Shown: positions 1 to 6,592, counted from the first letter of the stretch. The stretch is 7,822 bases of DNA from Candidatus Bathyarchaeota archaeon (GCA_003152955.1 PMBQ01000366.1:206-8027), one strand, 5' to 3'. Program-made: numbers and translations. The notes: generated from the sequence alone by a model not told the origin.

Positions 1-1114
1 CCGCCACCTTGTGCGGGTCGGCGCCCGTAATGTTGAAGGAGAATGTTGGTACGCGCTGTTGGATTCTCGAAGGATCCCTTAGACCGTACACCTCAACTCC
101 TTTCATTGAATTCATACCTTTCACGTTCTCCGTCCCATTGAGCATCGCGTTGGAAAGGGTCTGCTCGTACATTTCGATCCACGAGAGCGCCGCCTTCAAC
201 AAGCGCCGTTTCCCGCTATACGCATCAACTTTGCTTCTGACTTCTTTCTCAGTCACGGTTCCCAGCCACTCCAAGTAGTCCATAACAGCCGCCATGGAGG
301 CGAAGAGAGCTTGGTCGCGTGTTCCCATCTCCCATTTTTCCGGAGGATCATTCGGCGCCGGTTCGACCTTGTAGGGTTCCAGATCCTCCAAGAGCTCTCG
401 GCGACCATACATGAAACTTCCACGCCTGCTGAACAATTTGTATGCGGAGAAAACAGCGAAATCGCAACCTACGCTTTCTACGTTCAAAGGAATGTGTGCA
501 ACCGTGTGAACCGCATCGAGAACACAATAAGCGTCAACCTCCCTCGCAAGCTTGAAGACTTCAGCAATGGGAGTTTTGGAACCAAGGGCATTGGCTACTC
601 CGGTGACCGAAACAACTCGGGTCTCCTCGTCTATGAGGCTTGCAAGATGCGATAGGTTCAGCATTCCATCCTTCGGATCGAACTTCGCAAACCTAACCTC
701 CTTCACAACACCTCTACGTTGGAGTTCAAGCCAAGGACTGATGTTCGCGAAATGCTCGTACTCTGTAAGAACAATGTTCTCAGCTCCCGTCATCTCCTTC
801 GAGAGCGTGTAACTCAGGTGGAACAGTAGGCTTGTCGCTGATTCGCCGGAAACTAGGCACTCCTCAGACGGTGCAATCAGGAAATCTGCCACACATCGTC
901 TCCCGTCGAGGATCGTTTCTTCGTTCTTCTTCGACTCCCAGCAGGGCCCTCCAACATTAGAGGAGCACTCGATTCGCGACCGCGCCTCCGCCTCAGCAGC
1001 ACGTCTCAGAACCAGTGAACCGGCTGCATTTTCAAAGAAAACTCTCCGCCTCCCGCTCGCATCAATTTCGGCCTGCGGAAACTCACGTCTAATATTCCCT
1101 AGAAGCTCGTTCAC
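1..1114 (-). CDS. Class V aminotransferase / cysteine-desulfurase-like PLP enzyme (C-terminus beyond window)
   Basis: The reverse strand is open from GTG at 1114 to the window edge, giving 371 codons. A GAGGAG ribosome site lies 6 nt upstream of the GTG, and no in-frame ATG fits better. The protein has the fold-type I PLP pattern of class V aminotransferases. It shows ENAAGS (about 28-33), the EYEHFANISPW segment (about 118-128) whose His121 would stack on the PLP ring, DAVHTVAHIPL (about 200-210) with the PLP-nitrogen aspartate D200, and SAYKLF (about 223-228) with K226 as the predicted Schiff-base lysine. The segment after the lysine reads SRRGSFMYGR, where relatives usually have a GPH-like stretch, so the PLP loop is slightly unusual. 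The family includes cysteine desulfurases and related lyases. The catalytic cysteine that would decide between these lies past the window. The gene is the last visible member of a minus-strand cluster, 18 nt after the SDR gene, so co-transcription is likely. The substrate is unknown. Confidence 0.85.
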   Translation of the reverse strand, partial: MNELLGNIRREFPQAEIDASGRRRVFFENAAGSLVLRRAAEAEARSRIECSSNVGGPCWESKKNEETILDGRRCVADFLIAPSEECLVSGESATSLLFHLSYTLSKEMTGAENIVLTEYEHFANISPWLELQRRGVVKEVRFAKFDPKDGMLNLSHLASLIDEETRVVSVTGVANALGSKTPIAEVFKLAREVDAYCVLDAVHTVAHIPLNVESVGCDFAVFSAYKLFSRRGSFMYGRRELLEDLEPYKVEPAPNDPPEKWEMGTRDQALFASMAAVMDYLEWLGTVTEKEVRSKVDAYSGKRRLLKAALSWIEMYEQTLSNAMLNGTENVKGMNSMKGVEVYGLRDPSRIQQRVPTFSFNITGADPHKVA

Positions 1115-1120
1115 ATCAAT

Positions 1121-1126
1121 CTCCTC
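1121..1126 (-). promoter_or_regulatory. Ribosome binding site GAGGAG for the class V aminotransferase-like gene
   Basis: GAGGAG on the minus strand ends 6 nt before the GTG at 1114. It decides the GTG start, because the nearby ATG triplets are in other frames. The site sits in the 18-nt gap after the SDR stop codon, which fits a polycistronic message. Confidence 0.65.
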
Positions 1127-1132
1127 ATCGAA

Positions 1133-1879
1133 TCAGAACATTGCTTCTCCGCCGTTGATATGCACGGTCTGTCCTGTTATGAAACTGGCCTTGTCCGACG
1201 CCAGAAAGACTGATGCGTGAGCTATGTCTTCAGGTCGGCCGAACCTGCCCAGCGGAACGAGTTCCAGAGCCTTCCTCTTCTCGTCTTCAGTGACGGCTGA
1301 CGTCATGTCGGTTTCAACCCATCCCGGAGCGATTGCGTTGACTGTGATATTGAAACGTGCCAACTCCAACGCGAGCGCCTTTGTCAATCCCACGACCGCA
1401 GCTTTCGACGCTCCATAGTGGGCTTCATGATCGGTTCCGATGAAGGCAACGATTGAGGAGATGTTGATGATGCGACCCCACTTCTTCACTCTCATTTCTC
1501 CACTGAACGCCTTGCTGCACAAGAAGACTCCATCAAGATTGACACCGAGAACGCGACTCCATTCGCTCTGCTCCATCTCCCACGATTTGAGGTGGTAATG
1601 GATTCCAGCGTTGTTTACCAGAATATCCACCGAACCAAATTCCTTGAGGACCAAACTCCTCATCTCTTCGACATCGTTGGCCTTTGAGACATCCGCTCTG
1701 ACCGCGAGGGCTCGTCGGCCCAAAGCTTCGATCGCACAGGTCACCTCAATGGCTTTGTCTTTTGATTGATTATAGTTGACGATGACGTCGGCGCCTTCTC
1801 GCGCCATTTCAAGCGCGATAGCCCTTCCGATACCTCTTGAGGCTCCGGTGACGAGGCCCACTTTCTTATCAAGCAGCAC
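1133..1879 (-). CDS. Short-chain dehydrogenase/reductase, FabG-like (NAD(P)H-dependent)
   Basis: This 248-residue protein is a complete classical SDR of normal family length. It has the nucleotide-binding TGASRGIG (11-18), an acidic D63-V64 adenine-pocket motif, NNAG (89-92), and the catalytic set N114, S142, Y155 and K159 (YGASK). It ends in the INGG segment typical of FabG-like tetramers. Classical SDRs reduce a keto group or oxidise an alcohol with NAD(P). FabG proper reduces 3-oxoacyl-ACP, but many archaeal FabG-like proteins act on other substrates, so I do not assign a symbol. The start is GTG. In-frame codons upstream reach a stop with no ATG, and a weak TAAGG lies about 11 nt before the start. 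It sits 107 nt downstream of the LLM gene and 18 nt upstream of the class V enzyme. Two redox enzymes next to a PLP enzyme suggest one small-molecule pathway, but this is inference. Confidence 0.93.
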   Translation of the reverse strand: MLLDKKVGLVTGASRGIGRAIALEMAREGADVIVNYNQSKDKAIEVTCAIEALGRRALAVRADVSKANDVEEMRSLVLKEFGSVDILVNNAGIHYHLKSWEMEQSEWSRVLGVNLDGVFLCSKAFSGEMRVKKWGRIINISSIVAFIGTDHEAHYGASKAAVVGLTKALALELARFNITVNAIAPGWVETDMTSAVTEDEKRKALELVPLGRFGRPEDIAHASVFLASDKASFITGQTVHINGGEAMF

Positions 1880-1986
1880 TTCTGATCGAACCTTACAGGC
1901 GCCGGGCTACGCTATAGCTCTTCGACTCCAATGTTCACGACGGCTCGCACCCTACCGACATTCGTCTTCTGATGGATCGTGCTAAC

Positions 1987-3006
1987 TTACGGCTCAAAGG
2001 CGTCAATCATCGCTCTGACATCATCACTAAGTGGGTAGAGGATTGGACATGTGCAGCCGGTTTGCTTGTACGCATCAACTTTCTTCATACAATCCTCAGC
2101 AGTGCCACTTGCTGTAATGAGTCGAACCAACTTGTCGTCTATGAATCGCGTGGCCTTTTTCAGTCCACCAGGTTTTGCAGGCCACCCCCCAAGAACTGTC
2201 TTTACTTCCTCAATCAGACTCTCCTTCACACCGCTCGCTTTTGCAATGTGGGGCTGCTGACCCAAGTATTGGGCAACCAAAGGCCGAACGCTGTCCAATG
2301 CCCGATCCGCGTCCTGGTCAAGTGAGCATGCGATAAGCTGCGGCCTGTCAATCTCCCCAAAATTCCTTTTAGCTCTATTCGCGCCTTCCCGCAAATGTTC
2401 CAACGCTTTACGATTATACTCCGGCGACACCAAGTAGTTCAGAAGTAATCCATCCGCAATCTCCCCAGTAAGCTCAACCATCTCCCATCCAGTCGCTCCG
2501 ATGTAGATCGGAATCTTGCGGGGAGTGTAAGGATCACCGTGCACAACGTCAAGCCGAATATCGCGGACTTTGACGAATTCCCCCTCGAACGTCACATTCT
2601 CCATTCTGAACAGCTTTTGCAGCACTGTGACATATTCACGCATGGCCTTCAGAGGTTTCTTCCGCTCGACTCCAACTTTCCAAGCAAGCGGATCCCACCA
2701 AGCACCAATGCCAAGCAGGCAACGTCCGTTCGACAGTTCGTCCAAGCTTAGGAAGGTCGTCGCCGTTAACGCAACGTTTCGCGTCCAGTTGTTGATAACC
2801 CCGGAGCCAAGTTTGATCTTCTTTGTGACCGCCGCCATAGCTGCAAGAGGTGTTATTGCATCACGCGCAAGCCGAGACTCGGCATGCCAAACAGCTTCGA
2901 AACCCTTCTTCTCAGCGTACCGTGCGAACTCCAACTCCTCTGGCAACGGATGCTTGTCTTGGAGATAGAGCGCGACTCTAAACCCTGTCAACACAGGTCC
3001 ATGCAT
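1987..3006 (-). CDS. LLM-class (luciferase-like, F420/FMN-dependent) oxidoreductase
   Basis: This 339-residue protein has the bacterial-luciferase-like TIM-barrel pattern. It shows an N-terminal beta strand (FRVALYLQ, 9-16), [16 protein letters not shown] (25-40), [13 protein letters not shown] (65-77) and [14 protein letters not shown] (88-101). The family usually has about 300-350 residues, so the length fits. In archaea and actinobacteria, members close to methylene-tetrahydromethanopterin reductase commonly use F420, which makes F420 the likely cofactor, but FMN cannot be excluded from sequence alone. An AWW stretch (about 102-104) follows the LGIG motif, where relatives often have a small-residue loop. 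The ATG at 3006 has no clear Shine-Dalgarno site. A CTTATTC-like stretch about 20-25 nt upstream could be a TATA element for a nearly leaderless transcript. The gene is first in the minus-strand cluster ahead of the SDR and class V genes. Its substrate is not predictable. Confidence 0.9.
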   Translation of the reverse strand: MHGPVLTGFRVALYLQDKHPLPEELEFARYAEKKGFEAVWHAESRLARDAITPLAAMAAVTKKIKLGSGVINNWTRNVALTATTFLSLDELSNGRCLLGIGAWWDPLAWKVGVERKKPLKAMREYVTVLQKLFRMENVTFEGEFVKVRDIRLDVVHGDPYTPRKIPIYIGATGWEMVELTGEIADGLLLNYLVSPEYNRKALEHLREGANRAKRNFGEIDRPQLIACSLDQDADRALDSVRPLVAQYLGQQPHIAKASGVKESLIEEVKTVLGGWPAKPGGLKKATRFIDDKLVRLITASGTAEDCMKKVDAYKQTGCTCPILYPLSDDVRAMIDAFEP

Positions 3007-3131
3007 TCAAGCAGAGAGGATGGGAATAAGGTCTACCCAAGCATGAATCCCCCACTTGAATTCACGGTGAGAACGCTGAAAAGGCCTTTATTGACCGCGA
3101 AAACGAACATTCGAAAAGAGGCGTTCCATTC
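3007..3131. promoter_or_regulatory. Divergent intergenic region with candidate promoters
   Basis: These 125 nt separate the minus-strand LLM gene from the plus-strand membrane gene, so promoters for both directions should lie here. On the plus strand, CTTTATTG (about 3086-3093) is TATA-like. A start near 3113-3118 would leave a short leader carrying GAGG (3118-3121), 10 nt before the ATG at 3132. A 10-bp perfect palindrome, AAAGGCCTTT (3080-3089), overlaps this element and could be an operator or chance. For the LLM gene only a weak CTTATTC stretch close to the start is visible. All promoter calls are by eye. Confidence 0.4.
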
Positions 3132-3911
3132 ATGAGCGAACTGCAGACCGTTGATCCACTGATCATTCTTCAACCCCTCATCGTTCTCCTGATCAGCTGT
3201 GGACTGGTTGTGTATTGGCGTTACAGGCGCAGTTTCACGAGAGCCGTCTTCCTATACTCTCTCGTCGCCTATGCCGGAGCGATAGCTCTCAAGTACATCG
3301 TCCAAATTCCAACAGCAGCGTGGGTCGTTAAGTCGTTCGGTGCAACCAGTCTTGTCTTTGCACTGTACCTTGGTCTTCAGACGGTGGTGTTCGAAGTAGG
3401 CGGAGCGTTCCTCGTAGCGTACTATGCCGTCTCCAAGGCCAAGTTTGAATCAAAGGACGCTGAAGCGTACGGGATCGGTCTTGCCTTTTGGGAAAACGGC
3501 GTTCTTCTGGGCGCCCTTCCCCTCATCAATCTCCTCGTCTCCTATGTGCTCTTGACTTCAAACATGTCCGGGACGCTCGCCTCACAAATCAGCAACAGTC
3601 AACCCGTCTTCTTCTATCCCGCTGCGCAAATTCTGCCCCTGATTGCTTGGGGCACATTGGAGAGGATCAGCTCACTCTTAGCGCATTTCTCGTGGGGGTA
3701 CCTCACCGTGCTCGCGGCTACGTTCCGCAAGTGGCGATACTTTGCAATCGCTCTGCCAATGGGCCTCCTAGACGCCCTAGTTCCCTTCGCGAATTCCATG
3801 CCACTATCAGTTTTCGAGGTGCTAATCTTCGCGATCACCCTTGGCTTTCTGCTCGTGTCTTTGGCAATCACCTGGAGAATTCGAAAACAGATTAAATGGT
3901 CGCCCACGTGA
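3132..3911 (+). CDS. Multi-pass membrane protein, YhfC-like (putative intramembrane metalloprotease family)
   Basis: This 259-residue protein is strongly hydrophobic, with about seven membrane segments (roughly 10-28, 38-58, 72-100, 113-141, 160-175, 186-197 and 203-225, and a last one at about 228-248). It ends in a basic tail (WRIRKQIKW), so it sits in the cytoplasmic membrane. The layout resembles YhfC: E88 in a mid-protein helix, the GIGLAFWENG segment (114-123) with E121, ERISSLLAH (177-185) with E177, R178 and H185, and GLLDAL (211-216). In YhfC proteins, as I recall them, the segment before the conserved glutamate is His-rich (GHGGxE) and a histidine precedes the LLDA motif. Here these positions are Leu/Phe/Trp and Met, so a metal-dependent peptidase activity is doubtful. 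The family match is from memory of motifs, not a search. GAGG (3118-3121) supports the ATG start. It converges on the small winged-helix gene 68 nt downstream. Confidence 0.75.
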   Translation: MSELQTVDPLIILQPLIVLLISCGLVVYWRYRRSFTRAVFLYSLVAYAGAIALKYIVQIPTAAWVVKSFGATSLVFALYLGLQTVVFEVGGAFLVAYYAVSKAKFESKDAEAYGIGLAFWENGVLLGALPLINLLVSYVLLTSNMSGTLASQISNSQPVFFYPAAQILPLIAWGTLERISSLLAHFSWGYLTVLAATFRKWRYFAIALPMGLLDALVPFANSMPLSVFEVLIFAITLGFLLVSLAITWRIRKQIKWSPT

Positions 3912-3912
3912 G

Positions 3913-3942
3913 GATGAGTTTACAAACTTCTCGATACTCATC
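3913..3942. terminator. Inverted repeat between convergent genes (possible terminator)
   Basis: GATGAGT (3913-3919) and ACTCATC (3936-3942) are perfect 7-nt complementary arms around a 16-nt loop. They sit just after the stop of the membrane gene, in the 68-nt gap between it and the oppositely oriented winged-helix gene. The position suits a bidirectional terminator hairpin. The loop is long, no T-run follows, and archaeal termination depends mostly on T-rich tracts, so the call is weak. Confidence 0.3.
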
Positions 3943-3979
3943 AGAGTGCTGCTAGCTAGGTTAATTCGTGATTGGAAGT

Positions 3980-4225
3980 TCAGGTTCGGGTCTTCCGGCT
4001 CAAGACGTGTTCGCGTCTGCCTTTTCCAGTCAGACTGTAGCTGAAAGGTGCGATAAGATCTCTATCGACCAGAAATCTAATGGCTTGTTGAACTACATCA
4101 TACGAGGCTTCCTTCTCAAAGGTCTTGTACAAAGTAGCTATGGTAATGCTGAGACGGCCTCGTTTGGCGTGTTCTTCATGAAGATAGCCCAGAATTTTCT
4201 CGGCCAGACTCTTAACCTCGACCAT
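3980..4225 (-). CDS. Small winged-helix-like DNA-binding protein (putative regulator)
   Basis: This 81-residue protein has a helix (AEKILGYLHEEHAKRG, 8-23), a short helix-turn-helix region (about 26-53) with SYDVVQQAIRFLVDRDLI (about 41-58) as probable recognition helix and linker, and a hydrophobic beta-wing segment (APFSYSLTGKGR). The tail is basic (RREHVLSRKTRT). This is the size and pattern of a single-domain archaeal winged-helix regulator, although no family is recognised with certainty. The ATG at 4225 has a GAGGAG site (4237-4242) 11 nt upstream, which argues for a real gene rather than a chance frame. A palindrome about 50 nt upstream (4277-4296) could be its own operator. The gene converges on the membrane protein and diverges from the Nudix-like gene. 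Its ligand or target is unknown. Confidence 0.72.
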   Translation of the reverse strand: MVEVKSLAEKILGYLHEEHAKRGRLSITIATLYKTFEKEASYDVVQQAIRFLVDRDLIAPFSYSLTGKGRREHVLSRKTRT

Positions 4226-4236
4226 TACATGTCACG

Positions 4237-4242
4237 CTCCTC
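4237..4242 (-). promoter_or_regulatory. Ribosome binding site GAGGAG for the winged-helix gene
   Basis: GAGGAG on the minus strand ends 11 nt before the ATG at 4225. This is a slightly long spacing, but it matches the anti-Shine-Dalgarno well and supports translation of this short gene. Confidence 0.5.
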
Positions 4243-4276
4243 AGAGGACACAGTTCCTCGACTCCATTACATCTCC

Positions 4277-4296
4277 CTACTTTGTAAACAATGTAG
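4277..4296. promoter_or_regulatory. Palindromic operator candidate overlapping a TATA-like element
   Basis: The arms CTACTTTGT and ACAATGTAG flank a 2-nt centre (AA) and pair at 8 of 9 positions. Read on the minus strand, the core contains TTTACAAA, which resembles an archaeal TATA element. A start about 27 nt downstream (near 4258) would give the winged-helix gene a leader of about 33 nt that holds its GAGGAG site. A dimeric winged-helix repressor bound here would block TBP, so autoregulation is a reasonable inference. The same site lies about 180 nt upstream of the Nudix-like gene. Confidence 0.45.
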
Positions 4297-4471
4297 TGGT
4301 TACCTGTCGCTGCTTAGCCCTGTGACTAGACCATTCCACACGACAGCAACGGACCACACCCAGGAACGGACTGTTTCGAGCTTAGCTTGAGTCCACACGT
4401 CCGTACGGTTAACGCGCAGATTGTATGGTTCAACGTAGAACTTAGATTGCCAACGTTCACGAAACTAAACC

Positions 4472-4990
4472 ATGGCTACGGATAGAAGATTCGCCCACTT
4501 CAAAAGAGATGTCGCAGCACCCCGGATAAAGGAAATTCCAGAAGGTGGATTCTGCATCTCAGCCTTCGTTATCATCTCAAAGAAAGGCAATCCGAATCAA
4601 ATCCTGATGGGACACCTGAACAAGAAAGCTGCGTGGGACCACATTGGCGGTCTTGACTCTGAAAGAGTTGAAAGGCATAGCAACGGATGGATGCTTCCGT
4701 CTTCCGGTCTAATTTTCGGTGAATCCCCACAAGAGGCGGCGCAACGAATTCTCAAAGAGCAACTGGGATTGGAGAACCAGAAACTGGAGGGGCCACTGAT
4801 CGTCTCGGAGGTCTACGGAGACAAGAAACATTGGGACATAGAATTCATCTTTGTAGGTGAGCACGGCGAACTACCGCCGCATGACGCATGGACCGAACTG
4901 AAGTTCATAGACTTGCTGAAAGTTCAACGCGAGGAGATCGCGAGAATGCATGAAGATGTGCTAGCCCGCGTAGGAAAATGGAAACAATGA
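4472..4990 (+). CDS. Nudix-like protein with degenerate Nudix box
   Basis: This 172-residue protein has the order of a Nudix fold: the strand GGFCISAFVIIS (25-36), a substrate-loop region with AAWDHIGG (53-60), a box-like helix at 78-100, and C-terminal strands SEVYGDKKHWDIEFIFVGE. The canonical box is Gx5Ex7REUxEExGU. Aligned here, the first Gly is S78, E84 and R92 are kept, the Glu after Arg is I93, E96 is kept, the next Glu is Q97, and G99 is kept. Two of the usual glutamates that organise metal are therefore missing. Classical Nudix enzymes hydrolyse nucleoside diphosphates linked to another group. This protein may have weak or no such activity, or use other ligands, and could bind a nucleotide-linked ligand. 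I recall archaeal relatives sharing the WMLPSS...RILKEQLG pattern, but this was not searched. The ATG lacks a Shine-Dalgarno site, so a leaderless transcript is possible. Confidence 0.75.
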   Translation: MATDRRFAHFKRDVAAPRIKEIPEGGFCISAFVIISKKGNPNQILMGHLNKKAAWDHIGGLDSERVERHSNGWMLPSSGLIFGESPQEAAQRILKEQLGLENQKLEGPLIVSEVYGDKKHWDIEFIFVGEHGELPPHDAWTELKFIDLLKVQREEIARMHEDVLARVGKWKQ

Positions 4991-5225
4991 GAAAATCCAA
5001 CAAACCATCATTCTGTTTGACCACAGTAGCCATGCGGGCGCAGACGACCCCTACTAATGCCAGTATTCTGAGATTTTCCTGCAATAATGGCTGCAAAGTG
5101 ATTTGAGTTTTGACGCACGACAGTGTCCAACAACTGGCGCTACTCGTTAACGGTTAAGAAGGAGCCGCCAAGATTCCTTCCAAACTGCAACTTCTCGATC
5201 TTGAGGCAGGCGGGAGGAAAGATCT
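4991..5225. other. Intergenic region upstream of the molybdenum hydroxylase operon
   Basis: These 235 nt should carry the promoter of the operon beginning at 5226. I see no convincing TATA element. Candidates such as GTTAACGGTTAAG (about 5147-5159) are only weakly A/T-rich. A 39-codon frame beginning in the ATGA overlap at the Nudix-like stop (4987-5106) shows no family features. The only clear signal is the Shine-Dalgarno site at 5212-5217. Confidence 0.4.
5212..5217 (+). promoter_or_regulatory. Ribosome binding site GGGAGG that fixes the GTG start of the small subunit
   Basis: GGGAGG ends 8 nt before the GTG at 5226. An in-frame TGA at 5202-5204 prevents any start further upstream, so the GTG start is well supported. 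Confidence 0.75.
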
Positions 5226-5702
5226 GTGCGCATTGAACGCGTCATAAACTTCCAGCTTAACGGCAAACCCGTGACCGTAAGATGCCCCCCCGCCTATACC
5301 TTGCTTGAAGTTCTGCGAGAGCAACTGCAAATTACCGGTCCAAAGGAAGATTGCGCCAAAGGCGAATGCGGAGCCTGCACCGTAATCATGAACGGACAAC
5401 CCGTCTGCTCATGCCTAGTCCTGATACAGCAAGTTCAGGGAGCAGATGTGATCACCTCAGAGGGGCTCGCAAAAGATGGAAAACTAAACCCCGTTCAACA
5501 AGCATTCCTTGAAAAAGGCGCAGTTCAATGCGGGCATTGCATTCCAGGTTTAGTAGTGTCGGCAACAGCACTCCTGATGCGAAACCCAAAACCAACCGTG
5601 AAAGACATACGGACCGCACTCTCCGGAAACCTGTGTAGATGCACCGGCTACACCAAGGTCATCGCTGCCGTCCAAGAAGCCTCAAGGAAATGGAGCGACT
5701 AG
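5226..5702 (+). CDS. Molybdenum hydroxylase small subunit with two [2Fe-2S] clusters (xanthine dehydrogenase/CoxS family)
   Basis: This 158-residue protein is full length for CoxS/XdhC-type small subunits. The N-terminal plant-ferredoxin-like domain (1-75) carries C43, C48, C51 and C63 (CAKGECGACT...C). The C-terminal helical domain carries C102, C105, C137 and C139 (QCGHCIPG and NLCRCTGY) for the cluster nearest the molybdopterin. The usual QCGFCTPG is QCGHCIPG here, a mild variant with both cysteines kept. The subunit passes electrons from the Mo site to the FAD subunit and acts in the cytoplasm, as there is no signal peptide. It starts with GTG at 5226 behind GGGAGG. The stop is TAG at 5700-5702, the only TAG terminator among the genes that end in the window. 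If TAG were sense, the protein would gain 11 residues and stop at TAA 5733-5735. The FAD gene starts 2 nt after the TAG, so the two are surely co-transcribed. Confidence 0.96.
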   Translation: MRIERVINFQLNGKPVTVRCPPAYTLLEVLREQLQITGPKEDCAKGECGACTVIMNGQPVCSCLVLIQQVQGADVITSEGLAKDGKLNPVQQAFLEKGAVQCGHCIPGLVVSATALLMRNPKPTVKDIRTALSGNLCRCTGYTKVIAAVQEASRKWSD

Positions 5703-5704
5703 AC

Positions 5705-6592
5705 ATGGTGGCGCGATCAGAAATCGATGTTCTAACTCCGAGAACTCTTGATGAAGCACTCCATATGCTTCAAGAGAACAAGACTGATCTCAAAATTATT
5801 GCTGGAGCTTCAGACGTAATAGTTCAGCTTCGAGATGGAGTCATAAAACCGAACAAACTTCTGAACATTCTCTCGCTGAAAGAGCTTAGATTCATCAGAC
5901 TCACATCGGGTCAGGTTCACATCGGCTCGCTATCCACATACAGCGACATCGTTCATAACGAAATCACTCGGAAGCATGGATGGGTACTTGTAGAAGCAGC
6001 CAAGCAGATAGGGGCAATTCAACTTCAGAACACTGCAACAATTGGAGGGAACCTGGGAAATGCGTCACCCGCCGGCGACAGCCTTCCTCCCCTATACGCT
6101 CTGGACGCCATCGTAGTCACACGGAACAAGTCCGGGAGGAGAGAGATCCCGATTGAGGAGTTCTTCGTCGGCTACCGGAAGACCGTTCTGCAACAGGACG
6201 AATTGATCGAGAAAGTCCACTTTGAATCCCTAGGTCCGAATGATCGCGGAGCCTACATGAAACTGGGCCTACGCGAGGCAAACGCCATTTCAATCGTAGA
6301 CGTAGCAGTAGTCTTGAGAGATAGAAGCCCAGAGAATTCATACAGAAAAATCAGTGTGGCATTGGGAGCCGTAGCGCCGACAATAAAACGCGCTCGCATA
6401 CTGGAGCAGGAACTTATCAACAAGCCACTGACGACGGAGGCAATTGAGAAGGCCTCGTTTCTCGCAGTGCATGACGCTGCTCCAATAGACGACATCAGAG
6501 GCTCAGCCGAGTACAGGAAGGCTACACTGATCTCTCTCGTTTTCCAAGCACTCCATAAAGCTGCTCTAGGGACGGAGAAGAGCGATGAGTGA
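5705..6592 (+). CDS. Molybdenum hydroxylase FAD-binding subunit (CoxM/XdhB family)
   Basis: This 295-residue protein is the medium subunit that accepts electrons from the Fe-S subunit onto FAD. The FAD pyrophosphate-binding segment is IAGASDVIVQLRDG (32-45). The second FAD motif is TIGGNLGNASPAGDSLPPL (112-130). The C-terminal CO-dehydrogenase flavoprotein domain contains AYMKLGLREANAISIVDVA and ends with VFQALHKAA. The length matches the family (about 280-300). The ATG at 5705 was chosen over upstream in-frame ATGs at 5639 and 5692 because those would overlap the small subunit extensively, the conserved domain begins just after 5705, and GGAG lies about 9 nt upstream. The gap to the small subunit is 2 nt. 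The stop overlaps the MoaD/ThiS-like gene by 8 nt (6585-6592), indicating translational coupling. Confidence 0.95.
   Translation: MVARSEIDVLTPRTLDEALHMLQENKTDLKIIAGASDVIVQLRDGVIKPNKLLNILSLKELRFIRLTSGQVHIGSLSTYSDIVHNEITRKHGWVLVEAAKQIGAIQLQNTATIGGNLGNASPAGDSLPPLYALDAIVVTRNKSGRREIPIEEFFVGYRKTVLQQDELIEKVHFESLGPNDRGAYMKLGLREANAISIVDVAVVLRDRSPENSYRKISVALGAVAPTIKRARILEQELINKPLTTEAIEKASFLAVHDAAPIDDIRGSAEYRKATLISLVFQALHKAALGTEKSDE

Larger units (their letters stand above)
4226..4471. other. Divergent intergenic region between winged-helix and Nudix-like genes
   Basis: These 246 nt hold the palindrome and ribosome site listed separately. Near the Nudix-like gene there is no Shine-Dalgarno site. A CTTAGATT stretch (about 4441-4448) lies 24-31 nt before the ATG, the distance expected of a TATA element for a leaderless transcript, but the match is weak. 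An 8-bp palindrome CCGTACGG (4410-4417) is probably chance. No tRNA-like or other RNA fold was found by eye. Confidence 0.35.

Noticed and set aside
9..812. Three overlapping plus-strand frames of 86-114 codons
   Set aside because: They lie antisense to the class V aminotransferase-like gene, whose motifs are unmistakable, and show no domain pattern.
1880..1986. Possible small gene in the gap between the LLM and SDR genes
   Set aside because: No frame with a start and ribosome site covers it, and an in-frame TAG precedes the SDR start without an intervening start codon.
3968..4390. A 140-codon plus-strand frame
   Set aside because: It overlaps the winged-helix gene on the opposite strand. 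That gene has a good ribosome site and a DNA-binding pattern, while this frame has neither.
4987..5106. A 39-codon frame starting in an ATGA overlap with the Nudix-like stop
   Set aside because: Coupled starts of this kind can be real, but the peptide has no family features and the ATGA can arise by chance.
4411..5155. GGTTAACG and CGTTAACGG occurring upstream of the Nudix-like gene and of the hydroxylase operon
   Set aside because: The shared core is only about 7 bases and palindromic, so chance is sufficient. There is no consistent spacing to the starts.
5639..5704. An upstream in-frame start for the FAD subunit
   Set aside because: It would overlap the conserved cysteine region of the small subunit and add residues not seen in the family. 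The ATG at 5705 has a suitable GGAG.
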